The notes under the pieces were generated by a model. That model was given only the letters and a program-made list of their open reading frames with translations. It ran no database searches and was not told the DNA's origin. From NCBI GenBank assembly GCA_002304735.1, contig DBIU01000116.1, positions 1-5,644 of the forward strand: a stretch of DNA of 5,644 bases. Reading direction: 5' to 3'. Source of the DNA: Ruminococcaceae bacterium UBA794 (lineage in GTDB: Bacteria; Bacillota; Clostridia; Oscillospirales; Ruminococcaceae). Below are positions 5,567 to 5,644 of this stretch, piece after piece. The translations under genes and the position numbers were made by a program. Each line of letters opens with the position of its first letter. Position 1 is the stretch's first letter.

Positions 5567-5567
5567 T

Positions 5568-5599
5568 AAAAAAGCCGTCCGAGCGAAAAACTCGGACGG
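5568..5599. terminator. hairpin terminator, best oriented for leftward transcription
   Basis: CCGTCCGAG (5575-5583) and CTCGGACGG (5591-5599) form a perfect 9-pair stem with a 7-base loop. The A-run 5568-5573 becomes a T-run directly after the stem on the minus strand, so it fits a leftward transcript entering from the right edge. On the plus strand no T-run follows, but the stem begins eight bases after the lipoprotein stop and may still stop or protect that mRNA. Confidence 0.75.
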
Positions 5600-5611
5600 T
5601 GATACCGTCGA

Positions 5612-5632
5612 AAAAGTCCCGTCGGGACTTTT
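5612..5632. terminator. second hairpin with A/T flanks after the lipoprotein gene
   Basis: AAAAGTCCC (5612-5620) and GGGACTTTT (5624-5632) form a perfect 9-pair stem with a 3-base loop. On the plus strand it ends in four T, the more likely plus-strand terminator for the lipoprotein gene. On the minus strand it also ends in T. Confidence 0.55.
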
Positions 5633-5644
5633 CCGCCGAAGCAT

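Noticed and set aside
5396..5644. minus-strand open frame of 82 codons at the right edge
   Set aside because: It would be read through three hairpins and a T-run and then antisense through the lipoprotein gene, so it is more likely noncoding.

Overview
The window looks like a chromosomal segment of an anaerobic, low-to-medium-GC Gram-positive bacterium, most likely a Clostridia member of the Oscillospiraceae/Ruminococcus type. The reasons are strong AGGAGG-type ribosome sites with GTG starts, near-consensus TTGACA-N17-TATAAT promoters with A-tracts upstream, tRNA genes that encode CCA, a NusG-domain-II membrane protein, and an ECF sigma factor paired with a large membrane-anchored partner of a kind familiar from that group. 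The taxonomic call is inference from style, not a marker-gene placement.

Layout. 1-289 (minus): a tRNA operon transcribed leftward, promoter then tRNA-Phe(GAA), tRNA-Gly(GCC) and a tRNA-Cys cut by the window edge. 379-3580 (minus): a three-gene signalling cluster transcribed leftward from a consensus promoter at 3684-3712: an ECF sigma factor (2987-3580), a 707-residue single-pass membrane protein that is the probable anti-sigma factor (815-2938, GTG start), and a small membrane-anchored NusG-domain-II protein (379-738), with a terminator-like hairpin between the last two. 3750-4448 (plus): a divergent promoter and a HAD-superfamily phosphatase. 4529-4718 (plus): a tRNA-Leu(GAG) gene with its own promoter and a strong terminator. 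4828-5566 (plus): a promoter and a small Ser/Thr-rich lipoprotein of unknown function. 5568-5632: closely packed hairpins that end the lipoprotein unit and probably a leftward unit entering from the right.

How the genes work together. The clear functional unit is sigma factor plus membrane partner: a signal read outside the cell by the large C-terminal part (acidic Ser/Asp/Glu-rich linker, beta-propeller-like region, then a possible NTF2-like end) would be passed through one membrane helix to a short cytoplasmic tail holding the sigma factor. The NusG-II protein may belong to the same pathway or only share read-through transcription. The HAD phosphatase, tRNAs and lipoprotein look like independent units. 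No mobile element, CRISPR array or phage gene was seen. The most original material is the uncharacterised sensory half of the anti-sigma protein, the NusG-II protein attached to this operon, and the hairpin cluster at the right edge.
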